Source of the DNA: Neoscytalidium dimidiatum
Taxonomy: Eukaryota; Ascomycota; Dothideomycetes; Botryosphaeriales; Botryosphaeriaceae
Reading direction: 5' to 3'
Length of the DNA: 64,000 nt
Assembly: GCA_037367355.1 (NCBI GenBank)
Contig: CM074698.1
Coordinates: forward strand, 1,798,001 to 1,862,000
Made by a program: the position numbers and the translations under genes. Below, piece by piece: positions 47,462-59,578 of this stretch. Under the pieces are notes generated by a model. The model was given only the letters and a program-made list of their open reading frames with translations, had not been told where the DNA came from and searched no databases. Numbering within the stretch: the first letter of the stretch is position 1; each line of letters begins with the position of its first letter.

Positions 47462-47911
47462 ATGTCCTCTCAGCTCCAGCCTCTCGGTGACTGGGTTGAA
47501 CAGCTTTTCAACAAGATATTTTTTCAGTCTGACGATAGCCTCGCTGCCACTGCCTACGAAGGCAATGTCGACCCGAGCTTGGTCGTCAGGTAAGGATTAC
47601 GTCGCAAGTTTGGTCCGCATGAGCTGACAGAATTCATCAGAATCAACCACGACCGCTTCAACTTCGACCAGTACAAGGAAGCCATCGTCCAGACCCGCGC
47701 TGGGAACACTGTAACTCTACAGAGCAGCGATGAGATTTTGAAGTGGGATGATGCGGAGAAGAAAGGCGGGGCCGTGGCGCACCTTACCAAGTTCACCATC
47801 AAGAACAAGGCGACAGGCCAGGAGACCAAGAGCTCCAGTCTCATCCTCTCGGCGGTCAAGTGGATCGACGGCAAGAGGCGCCTCACGGAGATCACGGAAG
47901 TGTCCGTCTAA
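47462..47911 (+). CDS. Small conserved protein, possibly NTF2/SnoaL-like
   Basis: Two exons, 47462-47589 and 47641-47911, giving 132 residues. The N-terminal helix (GDWVEQLFNKIF) is followed by alternating strands (FTIKNKATGQE, SSLILSAVKWIDGKRRL, TEITEV). Length and helix-then-sheet order fit the NTF2-like/SnoaL-like fold. I cannot name a function, and the fold call is an inference. No signal peptide. The intron is 51 nt and keeps phase. The start ATG is the first in frame and has C at -1 and A at -3 (TCATGT context is average). Confidence 0.75.
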
Positions 47912-50900
47912 GCAGGCACGATGAGTTCGCCGGAAAGGCTACGTGCCGTCTACTTTAAATAGCTGTAACCGAATCTTGAGCTTTTACAGAACTTCACTAT
48001 CGAGCTTCCACGCGGACATGTTCGCCCTTCTGAAATATTGCCACGGTGCACTTGGGATGGTTTGCTTAGTTGCTTGAAGGATGCGCATCCCTATTGCGCT
48101 ACTATGCTGACGGGCAGGGATCGGCGCATCGAATGCGACATTGGGTTGCATGATGCACCGAGGACAAAATGTAGAAGGTCAAGTTGGATGCCACGCCGCA
48201 TGTGGTGGCTAACATACTCACGTTCGCGGCAGATCATCCAAACGTCTTGCACTGACATTACAGCGTAGGAGCGAACGCACTGTACTCTGTTGCATCCAAT
48301 AGACCCTACATGGTCCATCTCCGCATGATCGTCGCCCGAGCCCAGAATTAGCAAAATTCATGCATTGGCCAACGTGCCGCTTTCCTGAAACGGAAAGAAT
48401 GCAATCTTGGTATTTATGTTGCAAAAGCAAAGCGTCTACACCTCAAGGCTTCCAGCGCACACCCGGCAATGCCAACGTTCAGGAGCAGAACAAGCGCCAA
48501 TAAGACGCATCACAGACCAGAGACACGGCAAGCCAAGAGGCAACGGACAATAACCCGACGCGAGCACTTCAAGTGTCTCGCGACCTGAAGCATGTTGCCC
48601 GTTTCGTCTGCGGACACGAATCCGGCTGACCCTCCGCCGCTCAAAAAGCACCGCGAGTCTCCCCGATGTGGACAACAAGGCTGCCCATCGTCAGCTGCAG
48701 CTTCTTCTTAACCTAGGCCGGCTAGGCCCAAACGGCCTCATCTCCGGGGGTAAGCAGGAGAACGAACAACACGAACCACTTTTTTTTTTCCCCTACGCAC
48801 AGATGCACTGTTTCTCGTTTCCGAAGAGAGGGAATGATCGCCTCTCCTGCCACAAGTTGGGGATCCTCGTGAATAAGTCATACGTGCTATCGTAAGTGAG
48901 CGAGGAACACGCGGCGTGGGGAGAGAAGGGCGACCGTGTCTCGAGACTCGAGGGAATTTCGTATCAGCTAGCGGGCGAGGCCGACAGGAGCAAACCCGGA
49001 CAGCAGGTAATTGAGATCTTCGTATCGCCAGCGCCCAGAGCCTCTCACCATCCGGGACGCCCTGACCCGAACCTTCCAACCTGTCTTCCCACGTGGCTGC
49101 CGCGATGCTTTTTTTTTTTTTTTTTTAGGTTGGCTCTCCTTCCTACGATTTGCGGCGCATGGCGCTGAAAGCGGGCACTTATCTCCGACCCGCGAGCATC
49201 CGCGCGGCACAGCTGTCAGGGACGAGAGGAAAAGACGAGATGACGAAAATTTTTACGGAAGCCTGAGACAGAGGGAAAACGATAAACACGAGAAAAGCTG
49301 GAGAAGGTAAAACTCCGGATTGTTTCGTATCGACGAAGAATCTGTCGCGGACGAAGCTGACGTATGGACAAGAAAAATGCCCATGCTAAAACATACACGT
49401 GGGCTTTACCGCACCTTTCGCCGTGCGCATGTATCAGTTTCTGGAAACCGACAACTCTGACTATATTTACCGGCTCGACGCGCAAAATGGTCTTGCGACA
49501 CAACGGGCGTTCTCTTTTGTATCAGAACCTGAAGCATCGCAGCATGAAACAATGATCAGCGCGTCAGAGAACAACCGAACGGCATATGTGGTTCAGTTAA
49601 TAATAATATCGACGGGAAGCAATGGCCACCACCCCCAGTCACCACCGAACAGATTGCGGGCGCGACCGCGGTCTGTAATCGACAAGGAACAGGGGAGCAC
49701 CCGGACCGAGGACAAGGGGAGGTGGAGCTGGGAAGACGCAGTCGCCGCGCTAAAATAGGAAATAATCTCAAGACGCCTTCCCGCTCCACCAATGGCGCGA
49801 CGGAGCACTCATCTTCATTATTTATTTTTCCCCCTCCTTTCTGTCCCCGTCAAATTTGTCAGGTCGGAAGCACGAAAGGGACCGGGCTGCGAGACTAGGA
49901 CGTTCGGTTCCAAGATATGCCGGAAGATGCCAAGGCGCGCGTGCAGCTCACCAGAAGTCGGTGAGCGGTGCTGCTTAAAAGCGACATACGAAAAAAGAAC
50001 TATCGATAGGAAGGATGTGCGTGCGGCGCGCGCGAGCGAACGCCATAGCCTATACGAGGCTTTGCCCGTGCCGACCAGGGAAAAAGAGAGGCGGAAGGGG
50101 TGCGAACGCCATCCGTGCGCCCACCCACCCCGTCATCACATCACTCTTCATTCCCTCTCGTCCAGCTGGCATGGCCCTTGAAACGAGGGACGGCGGCTTT
50201 TCCGCATCGAGCTGGCCCCTCCGCACGCTGTCGCAAGGCAGCGTTTCCCGTTCTGGGCCCAAGCCCTTCCGCCCAACGAAAGCCCCATCACGCCCCCCCG
50301 GAAACGACGTGCGTCTGGAACTTTTGGAGCCGGGTCAGAAAAGAAATTACGCGACGCATATGGCGGGGGCTTTCATTGCCAATTGGAACATGACGACATG
50401 TTGGCGTTGTATCTTGCGCGGTGCGGTTGCATTGTGTGAGAAAGATGGGGGAAAAAAAAAGGCGCCGTGCCGTGAGCAGTCGGAGCACACAGACGCACGC
50501 ATTCGTATCCACGCAATACTCAAAAATTTGCTTCACTCTTCACTGCCTTATCCCACTCCGGCATTTGGCATTACGACGCACACGCATGCGCAAGACGACG
50601 AGGCTGTCGCGGCATTGCAAGGCGAACCAGACTAGATCGCGATAAGGCTGATATGATAGACTTGCGATTGCCGGTACGAGATTCTCGAACAGTCCGTCCC
50701 TCTGCCACAGCGCAAGCAAGCAAGGCAAGCCCCTCGCTTCAAACCGCCCGCGTCCGGTTCGCAGCTTGGCAACGGAGAGCGGGACAGACGGCACTGTGGT
50801 CATCACTGCATCGCCATCACGTATCTTGCACCTTGCAGCCGTGGCGTTTGATGAGCTCATGTCCTGAAACGTTATTTTTCATATTACATATCTAGATTCA

Positions 50901-51355
50901 TATCCTTCCAAATAGGAAAAAAAAAAACGCTGCGTCTATTAGTCGCTCTTCCTGCGCGACGACGGCACAGTACTTTAAATCTTCTCATAGACAGCCGCCC
51001 AAATTTCCCAGTTCGACCCATACCCTAAATCCCAGCCCAGATCCCCCAAAAAGCGCAGTAAAAAGACGTACTGAAGGATGGCTCGAGCGAGAGCCGTGGT
51101 ATCATACGAATATGAAACAGGAAAAGCAAAGGGATTAAATGAAAATATAGCCAGTCGTGTTGGCGAAGAATAACCAGATGACTCCCCATGTTGATGCATG
51201 TGATAAGTGGACGTGACGTTGGTCGTGGATAACGTCAGTCATGCGCGCGCGCCAAAAATAAACCCATGATAGAAATGCCGTGTAAAAACACCAGGTGTAG
51301 ATGCATCGCTAAATGTGTGAAGAATTGTCTTGATCGTGTCTTTGCTCGACGTCTG
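47912..51355. other. 3.4-kb gene-poor region
   Basis: Many short open frames on both strands, none with a motif or joinable exons. Features seen are a ten-T run near 48780-48789, an 18-T run near 49110-49127, a nine-A run near 50453-50461 and an A10 run near 50920-50929. GC content looks close to that of neighbouring DNA, so it is not a RIP block. It could hold long UTRs or non-coding RNA, but nothing shows this directly. Confidence 0.5.
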
Positions 51356-52453
51356 TCACCTGCGACTGTCGTCCTCGATGCTGCTGGTCGGGCTGGTGAC
51401 GCTGCACTCGTCGCTGGCGTCGCTCTGCCTCCTCTCGGCGTACTGCGCGAAGCGTTGCTGGCACGTCAAGCGATCCTGGTCAGGATCGCTATCGACCTCG
51501 TCTTCCTCGCGAAGGTACTTGGCATCCACCTGCTGGCCATCAATGGGCCCGAGCGTCCACTTCCACTCGCGCCTGCGCTTGCGACGTCCGGCGACTGGCG
51601 TCTCGGGACACGAGTCGCTGTCGGATTCCGAGTCCGACGGCGACTCGCGCTTTTGGCAGCGCGCGCGCTCGGTTGAGTGGTGCTGGGCAGTGGCAGTTGC
51701 GGTAGCGGCAGCAGGAGCAGTAGCAGGTTCCGTGGGCTTGGAGAGCTGGAGGTCGAGCTTGGAGGCCGCGCGAGAAGGCAGGGTGGTGACTTTGGATTCG
51801 CTCTCGGTCGTGTCTAATGCTAGCGAAGAAATGGTGGAAGATGAAGATGCAATGTCCGAGTGGGCCATGGTGTACTTGGTGGTGACAATCTCCTCGGTCA
51901 GGTTTGCGCGGAAGCTCACCCGCTTGGTGGCCGGGAACATGGGACGGGAGGCCATGGTGCGATGCCTGTGCACGGGAGGGAGCGGGCTGTTGGAGAGGAT
52001 GCTCTGCACGTTGTGCGGCAGCTTGTAGGGGATCTTTCCCAGGTCAGAGCCCAACGAGGAGTAGGAAGAGGCCGAGGTGCTGGAGTTGAAGGTTGAGGCT
52101 GAGCTGGGCGTGTCCGCCTCAGAACTCACGCGGGACCACGGCTTGGACTCGGATGCAGAGTGAGGCTGCGGCTCGTAGCCGTTGCTGAAGGTGTTGCGTG
52201 CAGTGGGAGAGACAGCGGAGAGGGTTTCCAGGCGGAGACTTGATCCCTTGCCAAAGGTGCGGACCTGGGCGCTGGCGGTGTTGAGAGAAAGCTTGGGGCG
52301 GCGCTGTGCAGCGGGCGCGGACTGGGAGAGCGGCGTGGACTGTGGCACTTGCACGGCGGGGGCATGGGACATCTGCGGCTGCTGAGGATGCGGCGCCGGA
52401 GGAGGTAATATGGCCAGAGAGGTGGTCATGCTGGGCGGGTGAAGAGCGATCAT
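51356..52453 (-). CDS. Disordered conserved protein with KRVSF motif
   Basis: Single exon, 365 residues from the ATG at 52453. The frame stays open upstream to 53092, but that part is Pro/Arg-rich and looks like leader sequence. The protein is Ser/Pro/Thr-rich. The best-conserved-looking block is KRVSFRANLTEEIVTTKYTM (residues ~165-184), which includes an RVxF-type sequence of the kind that docks protein phosphatase 1. Near the C-terminus is a basic RRKRRREWKW followed by a Trp-Thr-Leu-Gly-Pro block and an acidic tail. Similar proteins are common but unnamed in filamentous ascomycetes. A PP1-regulatory or nuclear role is only an inference. It is divergently transcribed from the DNA polymerase gene. 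Confidence 0.7.
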   Translation of the reverse strand: MIALHPPSMTTSLAILPPPAPHPQQPQMSHAPAVQVPQSTPLSQSAPAAQRRPKLSLNTASAQVRTFGKGSSLRLETLSAVSPTARNTFSNGYEPQPHSASESKPWSRVSSEADTPSSASTFNSSTSASSYSSLGSDLGKIPYKLPHNVQSILSNSPLPPVHRHRTMASRPMFPATKRVSFRANLTEEIVTTKYTMAHSDIASSSSTISSLALDTTESESKVTTLPSRAASKLDLQLSKPTEPATAPAAATATATAQHHSTERARCQKRESPSDSESDSDSCPETPVAGRRKRRREWKWTLGPIDGQQVDAKYLREEDEVDSDPDQDRLTCQQRFAQYAERRQSDASDECSVTSPTSSIEDDSRR

Positions 52454-53136
52454 GGGACGGGCGCTCGTGGACGGTGAGGCGGGTGGTGGTGGGAGAAATG
52501 TCTCTGGGATGTCTCTGGCGCGGATCTGATCGCGATGATAAGGTGAGGGGCCGATAGGACTATATGAGCGCAGTGCAGGACAGGCTCGTATTTGCGGAGA
52601 GCAGGCCGGGAGAGCGGTAGTGTCAGGTGATTGGCGGAGCGGGCGCGATCCAGGGCAGGAGGGTAGGGGAGCAGGCAGAGTGCGATCAGTACATTGCGGG
52701 ACAAAGCTCCTTGGATTCGTGCAGGCTGGAGGTAGATAGCGTTTGCGAGGGTGGACAGGGCCGTTTTGCAAGCTCTGGTTGCGGGCGGGCGCGAAAGTTA
52801 ATGAATAATGGAGGGGAGCGGCACTGGTGACGCGGCGCCTAAACCCTGCGCGCCGAGCCAATCCACGGCGTGTACCTATAAATAAAAATACAGCGCGCAG
52901 GCCATCAGCGGCGATCCGTTGGAACAAGGAGCTCCAATCGCAACCCTGGCCCGCCGCAGACCCGCCGCCGACTCGCGCACAGAGTGGCAACGCATCCTGC
53001 GCGCCCGTTTTTGGCTCAGCACCGACGCGCCCGCTCGCCCACACATGCCCTCCTAGTCTGGTCGCCCTCAACACCGCATTTTCGACTGCCACCCCTCCCC
53101 GCCTAACACGAGCCCCGACCTGCCAATGACGTCGTC
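52454..53136. other. Divergent promoter region
   Basis: GC-rich gap between the KRVSF protein gene (-) and the polymerase gene (+). No separate gene was seen. C/T-rich tracts precede the polymerase start. Confidence 0.55.
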
Positions 53137-55888
53137 ATGCAAGCGCCGCCGCTCGCTCCTCGCGCCCCGCGCCGCCGCGACGACCGCGTCGTGATCCATT
53201 TCGTGCGTGCCCATGCCCATGTCCATTCCGCCGCCGTGCCCGCGCCCGCGCCCGCCTCCCTCCCTCGCCGCGCAGCGGCTCTGCTGCTACTGCCGCCGCT
53301 GCTGTGCGGTCCGCCGCCCAGGTCTACGCGTGCTCACGTCTGCTGTCCGCTGTTGGTGGCTTGGGCTGCTCGTAATCCGCCCTCGCCCCAGGCCAGCCGC
53401 AAAACGCGCAACCCGACCCGAGCCCCCCCAACCTTCTCCTCTCTTTCGGCCGGAAAGCGTTATTTCGGTCGGTGGACACTGACTCTGCTCAGGACTACGA
53501 CGCCTTCTACTGCGCTGTTCTCGAGGCCGAGAATCCCCAGCTCAAGACGCTGCCGCTGGCTGTGCAACGCAAGTGCCGTCCGCCCATCCTTCGTGCAGCC
53601 TGCTTGCTGATGCGCCTCTCCTGCGCAGAAAAGCAGATCGTCGTCACGTGCGCGCTCCCCCGTCAGCACGCTCTCGTCAACCGGAATCCTTGCTGATGGG
53701 ATTGGTGTAGGTGCAACTACGAAGCCCGCCGCCGAGTAAGCCCTCTATGTAGCTTTGCTGCGCTACCGGAGCCTCGCTGAAAAGAAAAAAAAAATAACAA
53801 GGGCTTGCATAAGCTGCAACTTATCAAAGAAGCCAAACGCCTCTGTCCCGAAGTCGTAAGGCCGCGAGGACTCCCGCTTCTGCAGCGCGGCCCGTCCATC
53901 TTGCTGACGGGCGTGTCTCAGGTCATCGTGCTGGGCGAGGATCTCACCCGCTTCCGCAACGCCTCCAAGCTGCTCTATCGCTTTCTGCGCCAGTACTCCT
54001 GGAACGGCCGGGTTGAAAGTCAGTTCGCTTCTTGCTTTTTTGCATCAATTTACCCCAGATGAGGGCCGTCTTTGACTTTTGCGACAGGGCTCGGTTTCGA
54101 CGAGGTCAGAAAATGAACCTTGCTGCCGCTTGTCTTCTATGAATATCCCTCCCCGACGCTTCTGCGCTGACAGGGACTGTGCCTCGGCAGATATGGCTCG
54201 ACGTGACGGATCAGGTTGACTATAACGTCAATCTTCTCAACCCCCACGACCTCGAAAACGCTTATTTCTGCTTATCTAAAGACGACCCGACCCGTGGGTT
54301 TGTCTTCGACGCTACCCAATTTGCGGGCAATACATGGCCTGCCTCTGGCAAGCTGAGTAATGACATCAGCCAGGATCCGCTGCGCCTCCGCCTCCTCGTT
54401 GGCTCGCACCTGGCGCAGTATCTCCGAGCCGAACTGGAACACCAGAGAAACTATAGCGCCACAGTCGGCATTTCGACGAACAAGCTCCTCTCTAAGCTTG
54501 TCGGCAATGTCAAGAAGCCCAACGGTCAGACAACCCTGCTACCACCGCATGACTACACTGCGATTGACTTCATCGATGCTCATGACATCGGCAAAATCCC
54601 GGGTATCGGTTTCAAGCTTGCACAAAAGCTTCGAGAGTTCGTGCTCCAGCGCCCCGCCGAGTTCTCCGACGGGCTCGTCTACGGCGACACAAGGGAAGAA
54701 GTCGCCGCCGGTGACGTAAGGAAGCACGTGGGAGTAAGCGCCGAGAGCCTGGAAAGAATTCTAGGAGGCCCCGGATCGTCTCATGGGATCGGCGCTAGAG
54801 TTTGGGGGCTGCTCCATGGCGTCGATGATTCGGAAGTTGGCCAGGCACGCGATGTGCCTAAGCAGATCAGTATTGAAGACAGCTACATCCGGCTAGACAC
54901 CTTTGACGAGGTCACCAGAGAGCTGAGAATGCTGGCAGTCAGTCTCCTCAGACGAATGCACCTTGACCTTCTCAAGGATGAGGAAGGTGACGAGGAAGCT
55001 GAGCAAGGATATCACCTCGACTCAGAGATCTGCGCTCCTGGTTCTCCTGCTGAGGATGCGGAGGCAGTCGCAGCCACTTCAGCTCCCGTCAGATCTCCTG
55101 CGCCCTCACCGGCCAAGAAGCGTTGGATCGCACATCCCCGCACACTGCGCCTGTCGACGCGTCCGCGTCCGCCTATAGATCCTGTTACAAACACCCGCCC
55201 GCGCACGTTTGCACGCATATCCAGGTCGGCTCCCCTTGCTAATTTCGTCTTCAGTCTCACTACCCCTCTTGACTCTCTCGCTGAGCGTCTTGTCAATGAA
55301 GCGCTACTCCCGCTGTTCCGCAGGCTGCACCCCGAGAAGAGCGGGTGGAATCTCAGTCTTGTGAATGTGGCAGTGACCAACATGGCGGACGCGGGAGGGG
55401 ACGCGAAGACCAGCACTGGGAGAGACATAAGTCAAATGTTCAAGAAACAAAAGGAGGTGCTAAATCAGTGGAGGGTTACAGATGAGCAGGTCGCACCAGA
55501 TCCCGGCGAGGGCCCTGTCCCCGGAGTTGCCGATGGTGCTGGTGGTGCAGACGGCGATCTGTCCGATGCTGATGAATCTCACGAAGTCGCCACAAGGAAT
55601 CCTCACTCGCACCCGTGCTCTTCTAACCCGACATACGACAAGCAGCCAGAACCCGCCGTAGACGCGCGTCGTACGGGCTCAGAAGATCTTTTAGGTCCAG
55701 GCGCCTCGTCTCAAGACAGCCGCGCCACGCTTGGTGATAGCGAAGTCGAGCCCGGCTGGGTCGATGAGGCTGAGGAAAATGTTTCACCGGACGAGATCGA
55801 AGTGCACTCGGCCTGCGAGGTTTGCGGTGCACTCATGCCGGCATTTGCTGTGGTAGCGCATGCTAGATTCCATGCATTTGAAGAATAA
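53137..55888 (+). CDS. Y-family translesion DNA polymerase (iota/Rad30-like)
   Basis: Eight exons: 53137-53202, 53493-53568, 53629-53647, 53711-53735, 53802-53855, 53922-54018, 54088-54104 and 54191-55888, giving 683 residues. Catalytic Y-family motifs appear in order: HFDYDAFYC (first metal ligand), QKQIVVTCNYEARRRGL, VIVLGEDLTRFR, LGFDEIWLDVTD (Asp-Glu of the active site) and the helix-hairpin-like IGKIPGIGFKLAQKL. The little-finger domain follows. A C-terminal C-x2-C-x11-H-x3-H block (CEVCGALM...HARFH) matches a ubiquitin-binding UBZ-like finger, which recruits such enzymes to ubiquitinated PCNA. Fungal genes of this shape are usually called polymerase iota. The intron after exon 2 starts GCAAGT (53569), a GC-AG intron needed to give the family block AVQQKQ. 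Exons 3, 4 and 7 are 19, 25 and 17 nt. Confidence 0.88.
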
Positions 55889-58800
55889 GAAAAACGAAAT
55901 ACATGGCGCAATGTAGTTACTTGGTATCTAGGCGTCAGCCACTGTATGCGCGGGGATGCCATGGCTCGCTGTCTTCACTGCGCTATTTTTTTTTTTTCTT
56001 CTGCTGAGCCATGCGCCTTGTCTGAATGCCAAGAGATTATGCAGATGTGCGCATGTAGAAGAAGCAGCCTATGCAAGCGCCCTATTAGCGGCAAACGATG
56101 GTGTCTTTTTGCATATGGTTCTTTCGGGTCGGAATGCCTCGACCGGTGCTTGCTTACGCCCGAGTCTTCTTCTTCCCTGTGCTTTTCATGCCGGTCATCC
56201 CACACCTGCATACCGCGCTCAACTGCCGCAACCAAGCTATTTTCTCTGGTAAGTATGCAGTGATCATGACGGTCGCCGCCGAACGCCGTGCTCCGTATCG
56301 CAGACGAAGATATTGAAGAAGTCACGACGTACCCGAGCATCACGTGTGGCGATATTGTCTCAGTTGTGCAAAAAGCCGCAGGCGTAGCAAACGCGTCACG
56401 CAGGAAGCTTGACTCATCCCACAAGCGGGAAAGCGTCTAAATTCAGAAAGTACAATAGCTGACCCGAGGCCGATACGTCACTCTCGCATTCTTCCACCAG
56501 CCCTGCCCTCGTCATCAACCACACACAACGTTCAGCCTTCCACGTGAGTGGCCGCCGAAAGCCACCCGCGGCACTCCCGATCTCATCGACGGCAAGACAT
56601 GCTCGCATAAGAATAGGCTACGAGGAATAAGCCGTTGGGTACGGCAAGACATGCTCGCATAAGAATAGGCTACGAGGAATAAGCCGTTGGGTCTGCGCCT
56701 GACTGCTGATGTGACTACGAGGGAAAATTGTTGGTATGGCATTTGATCTGTGCAGATGATATGATACGATATGGGGTGTTCGGTCCTCCGTCGGTCGTTC
56801 TGAGATGAGAGCTCCGGGAAACAGAAAGTTGTTGCCTACAGCTCTCCTCATTCTCCCCCTCATCCACCATCCGTTCACCCATCCCTGCGGCAATGCAGCA
56901 CAGCAGATCATCCCTCCGCGGCCAATCAACCACGCGACACCAACATCTGCTCTTGCATCCTCTCGCTCACTACCAGTCTCCGCTCACCCAGCACTAGCCC
57001 CATCAGGCAACCAAGAAGCTTTTCTTACCTGCGCCTCCCCCTCTCCGATCGGATTCACTCGCTCCGCGAAATCCGCATCGCAGCAGAGATGGGGGCCGAA
57101 ATGCAGACCTGCTCGCCTGGCCGAGCCGATGTCTCGTTGCTTCGGAAACACCGACTCTACTTGTTGCTATTTTGATGGTTTGTCTCCTCGCGACTCTTTT
57201 TCTCCGCTGCGCCTGCGCTCCTCCTCTCTCGCCTCCGCATGGACGCTCTTTCGGTCCGCGTTCCGGCTGTGCGAACATCGCTGAGCCTCTCTGCTTGAAC
57301 GACGGCCCACATAGCGGAAAGGCCGAACAGCATGCTTTATCGCGAGCGGCGAGAAATAGACCAAAACGACCTCGCGCACCCCGAGCAAGGATTGCGCTGC
57401 ATCCACGGGATCGCGGGTTGCCATTTCGGGGAGAAGGTGACGGTCGTCGTCATCGTCGCGGGGCTGAACTCAGTTGCCTCTCTTTCTCTCTCTCTCTTTA
57501 CCGCTCCCGCGACGTCCTCCCTGTTCAAAGCTGAATGCTTTTCCATTTTTAATATTCGGGAAACCCTTGATGGTAAAGGGAAAAAAAAAAAAAAAAAGAA
57601 ACCGGCCCACACGACCTTGCTCGCCTTCCTCTACGTTGCCCTGAACCGAAGTGTCGGTTTTGACACGCGACGCGTATCAGCCGGAACGTTGTACCGACGG
57701 GATGTTACTGCTTCGTTCGCCCTGTCGCCAACACTTGTTCTTGTTTCTCTCTCATGCGACGTGTCGCATGCATCAAAAAGCATTATCAAAAAAGTAATTC
57801 ACAGAGTTCTATTTATTCGATGAGAAGACACTTCTATTAATACGCAGGGTTGGCGTTTCGGCCTGGTCAGGTCCGTTTCGGCGCGAGCTCCGTTGTTACT
57901 CTAAGACAGCCACTTGAGCTTGCATCCACCGGCCGGAAATCAGACTTCGAGAACCGGTGAATGAAGGGAAATGGAAGAGGACAAGGTATTTGGAACAGGC
58001 GAGGGAGAAGGGTTTCCCGCACGTGGGTGGGGGGGAGTCGAGTCCCTGCTTGTGACGTTGCAAGTAGAGTGCTGCACTCTGTGAAACCGGGCCTTCTCCG
58101 TTCTTCTATTTTGCTTCCACGCTTTCGATCGCAAGGCTTTCTTTCACGCGGACGGTCCGATTCGGAACCCTGGAATTCGGTGTCCCTGACTATCGTGGCC
58201 TGTCCCCGGATTGATTGCGGTCAGGTTGTTGCAGCCGTTGGTGTTGTCCCTGCGTTTTTCTGTAGCATGTACTTACTTTAGCCACCAGATATGGTGCAAC
58301 AGCGCATATGACGCAAACGAGGTCCGCGCCTCAGATAGACGACGCGTGAGGGACGACGTTTAAGTTGATGACTCTGACGTCACACCCGCAAAGGGTCCTC
58401 GCGTGTCCAACATCGAGCGTCCCTGCAACACAACCGAGCGCAAACAAGGTTCCGAACAGACTCGAGCGTTATAGCTGTGCGCGATACGCTCGGCCGGTTT
58501 TCACTTTCCCCACACCTATCGTGAGGAGCGGTTCCGCATATCGGGGTTGCCAAGGAAACCTTAACGGGCAAGATAGCGCTCTTACAAATGATGCTGTAAG
58601 CTGCTACTAAGACTGCCCCTGACGTCGTTTCGATATATTAGGCTCGTAGGGTTGAGTTTGGCGGGAGTCGGCACCTTTCGGCCGAGATTAGGCTTTATTC
58701 CCGCCGACGATCATGGACGACAAACACGTTATCGTGTTATTATAAGCTCGGATTCTTCGTTGATGGGGCATCAGAAGATTTTGCGGTGCGTGCGTTGTGT

Positions 58801-58999
58801 GGGGTGACACGGGGAAGAGCAAGGCTAATCACACAATGGAAAGAGACGGAGGAATTTTCGAGAAGGAAAAACTCTATTAGTTTCTAAATATTATGTCAAA
58901 TGAACAGTCAGCTAACTGTACTGTTCCCAGGTATACCACTTATTACCGCTCTTCAGCCACGTCTTCTCCGGCATTATGAAAGAGGAAGGAAATGATCGC
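55889..58999. other. 3.1-kb gene-poor region
   Basis: Overlapping short frames on both strands have no motif. Contents noted are a ten-T run near 55986-55995, the 52-bp tandem duplication listed separately, and a 16-A run near 57581-57596. No RNA gene could be identified by eye. Confidence 0.5.
56589..56692 (+). repeat. Perfect 2 x 52-bp tandem duplication
   Basis: The unit beginning ACGGCAAGACATGCTCGCAT occurs twice head to tail without mismatch (56589-56640 and 56641-56692). Perfect identity implies a recent duplication. It is too short to be a usual RIP target. Confidence 0.95.
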
Positions 59000-59578
59000 T
59001 TATTTACGAGTACCCCTGGGCGGGAGTCGTGGAGGCAGTGGATGGCGCCCTAACGAGTGGTCAGCATCAGAAACCTGCTTCCCCGCAATCGAAGACTTCG
59101 AGTTGTTCCTAGAGGAATATGATGGTCTTCTACGCGCGCCGTCGGGTACAGGGCCAGCAGCTTGAACAGAAATCCTTGATGCTACCGGAGAGTTCACCCG
59201 CCGCACTGCACCTCTGCGCTGCAAACCGCAGCTCTCCTGACGATCGGTTTTCGGTCCCTCCTCTGTCAGCTTCTTTGCCTCACGTTGCTGTCGTTGGTGC
59301 TCCCCTTCGATTAGCCACTCCACGTAGGAAGGTGTCTCACCCGACTCCTGTGTGCGCCCTTCAAGTATCGCAAGCGCATCAGCGCGGTTTCGTTCGACAT
59401 ACGCTCTGTCTTCATCTATACTCGAGTGGTTCTGATTAGTGAAAGCGCGTCTGAGGTCAGTAGGAGGATGGGATCTTTGCGGAGTGCGCAGGGACTGAGC
59501 CCTTATGGGGTTGGCCGAGCCCTTGCTGCCTTTCTGGTCCATATTCATGGTTTGTTCCTCTCTTTTTGGAAGCTTCAA
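59000..59578 (-). CDS. Small orphan protein
   Basis: Single frame of 192 residues, no recognised family. It is polar and Arg/Ser/Gln-rich, with a central charged helix (EDRAYVERNRADALAILEG) and a basic, Pro-ending tail. There is no signal peptide or membrane span. In-frame Met codons at 59548 and 59542 give alternative starts. Composition is protein-like and length is above the local background. It could be a lineage-specific gene at the edge of the AT-rich block. Confidence 0.45.
   Translation of the reverse strand: MKLPKREEQTMNMDQKGSKGSANPIRAQSLRTPQRSHPPTDLRRAFTNQNHSSIDEDRAYVERNRADALAILEGRTQESGETPSYVEWLIEGEHQRQQREAKKLTEEGPKTDRQESCGLQRRGAVRRVNSPVASRISVQAAGPVPDGARRRPSYSSRNNSKSSIAGKQVSDADHSLGRHPLPPRLPPRGTRK

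Noticed and set aside
48596..48703. Short plus-strand frame beginning MLPVSSADTN
   Set aside because: Only 35 codons, no motif, no joinable exon.
52454..53092. N-terminal extension of the KRVSF protein
   Set aside because: The frame is open but Pro/Arg-rich, contains 5' leader-like sequence, and the conserved-looking part begins after the ATG at 52453.
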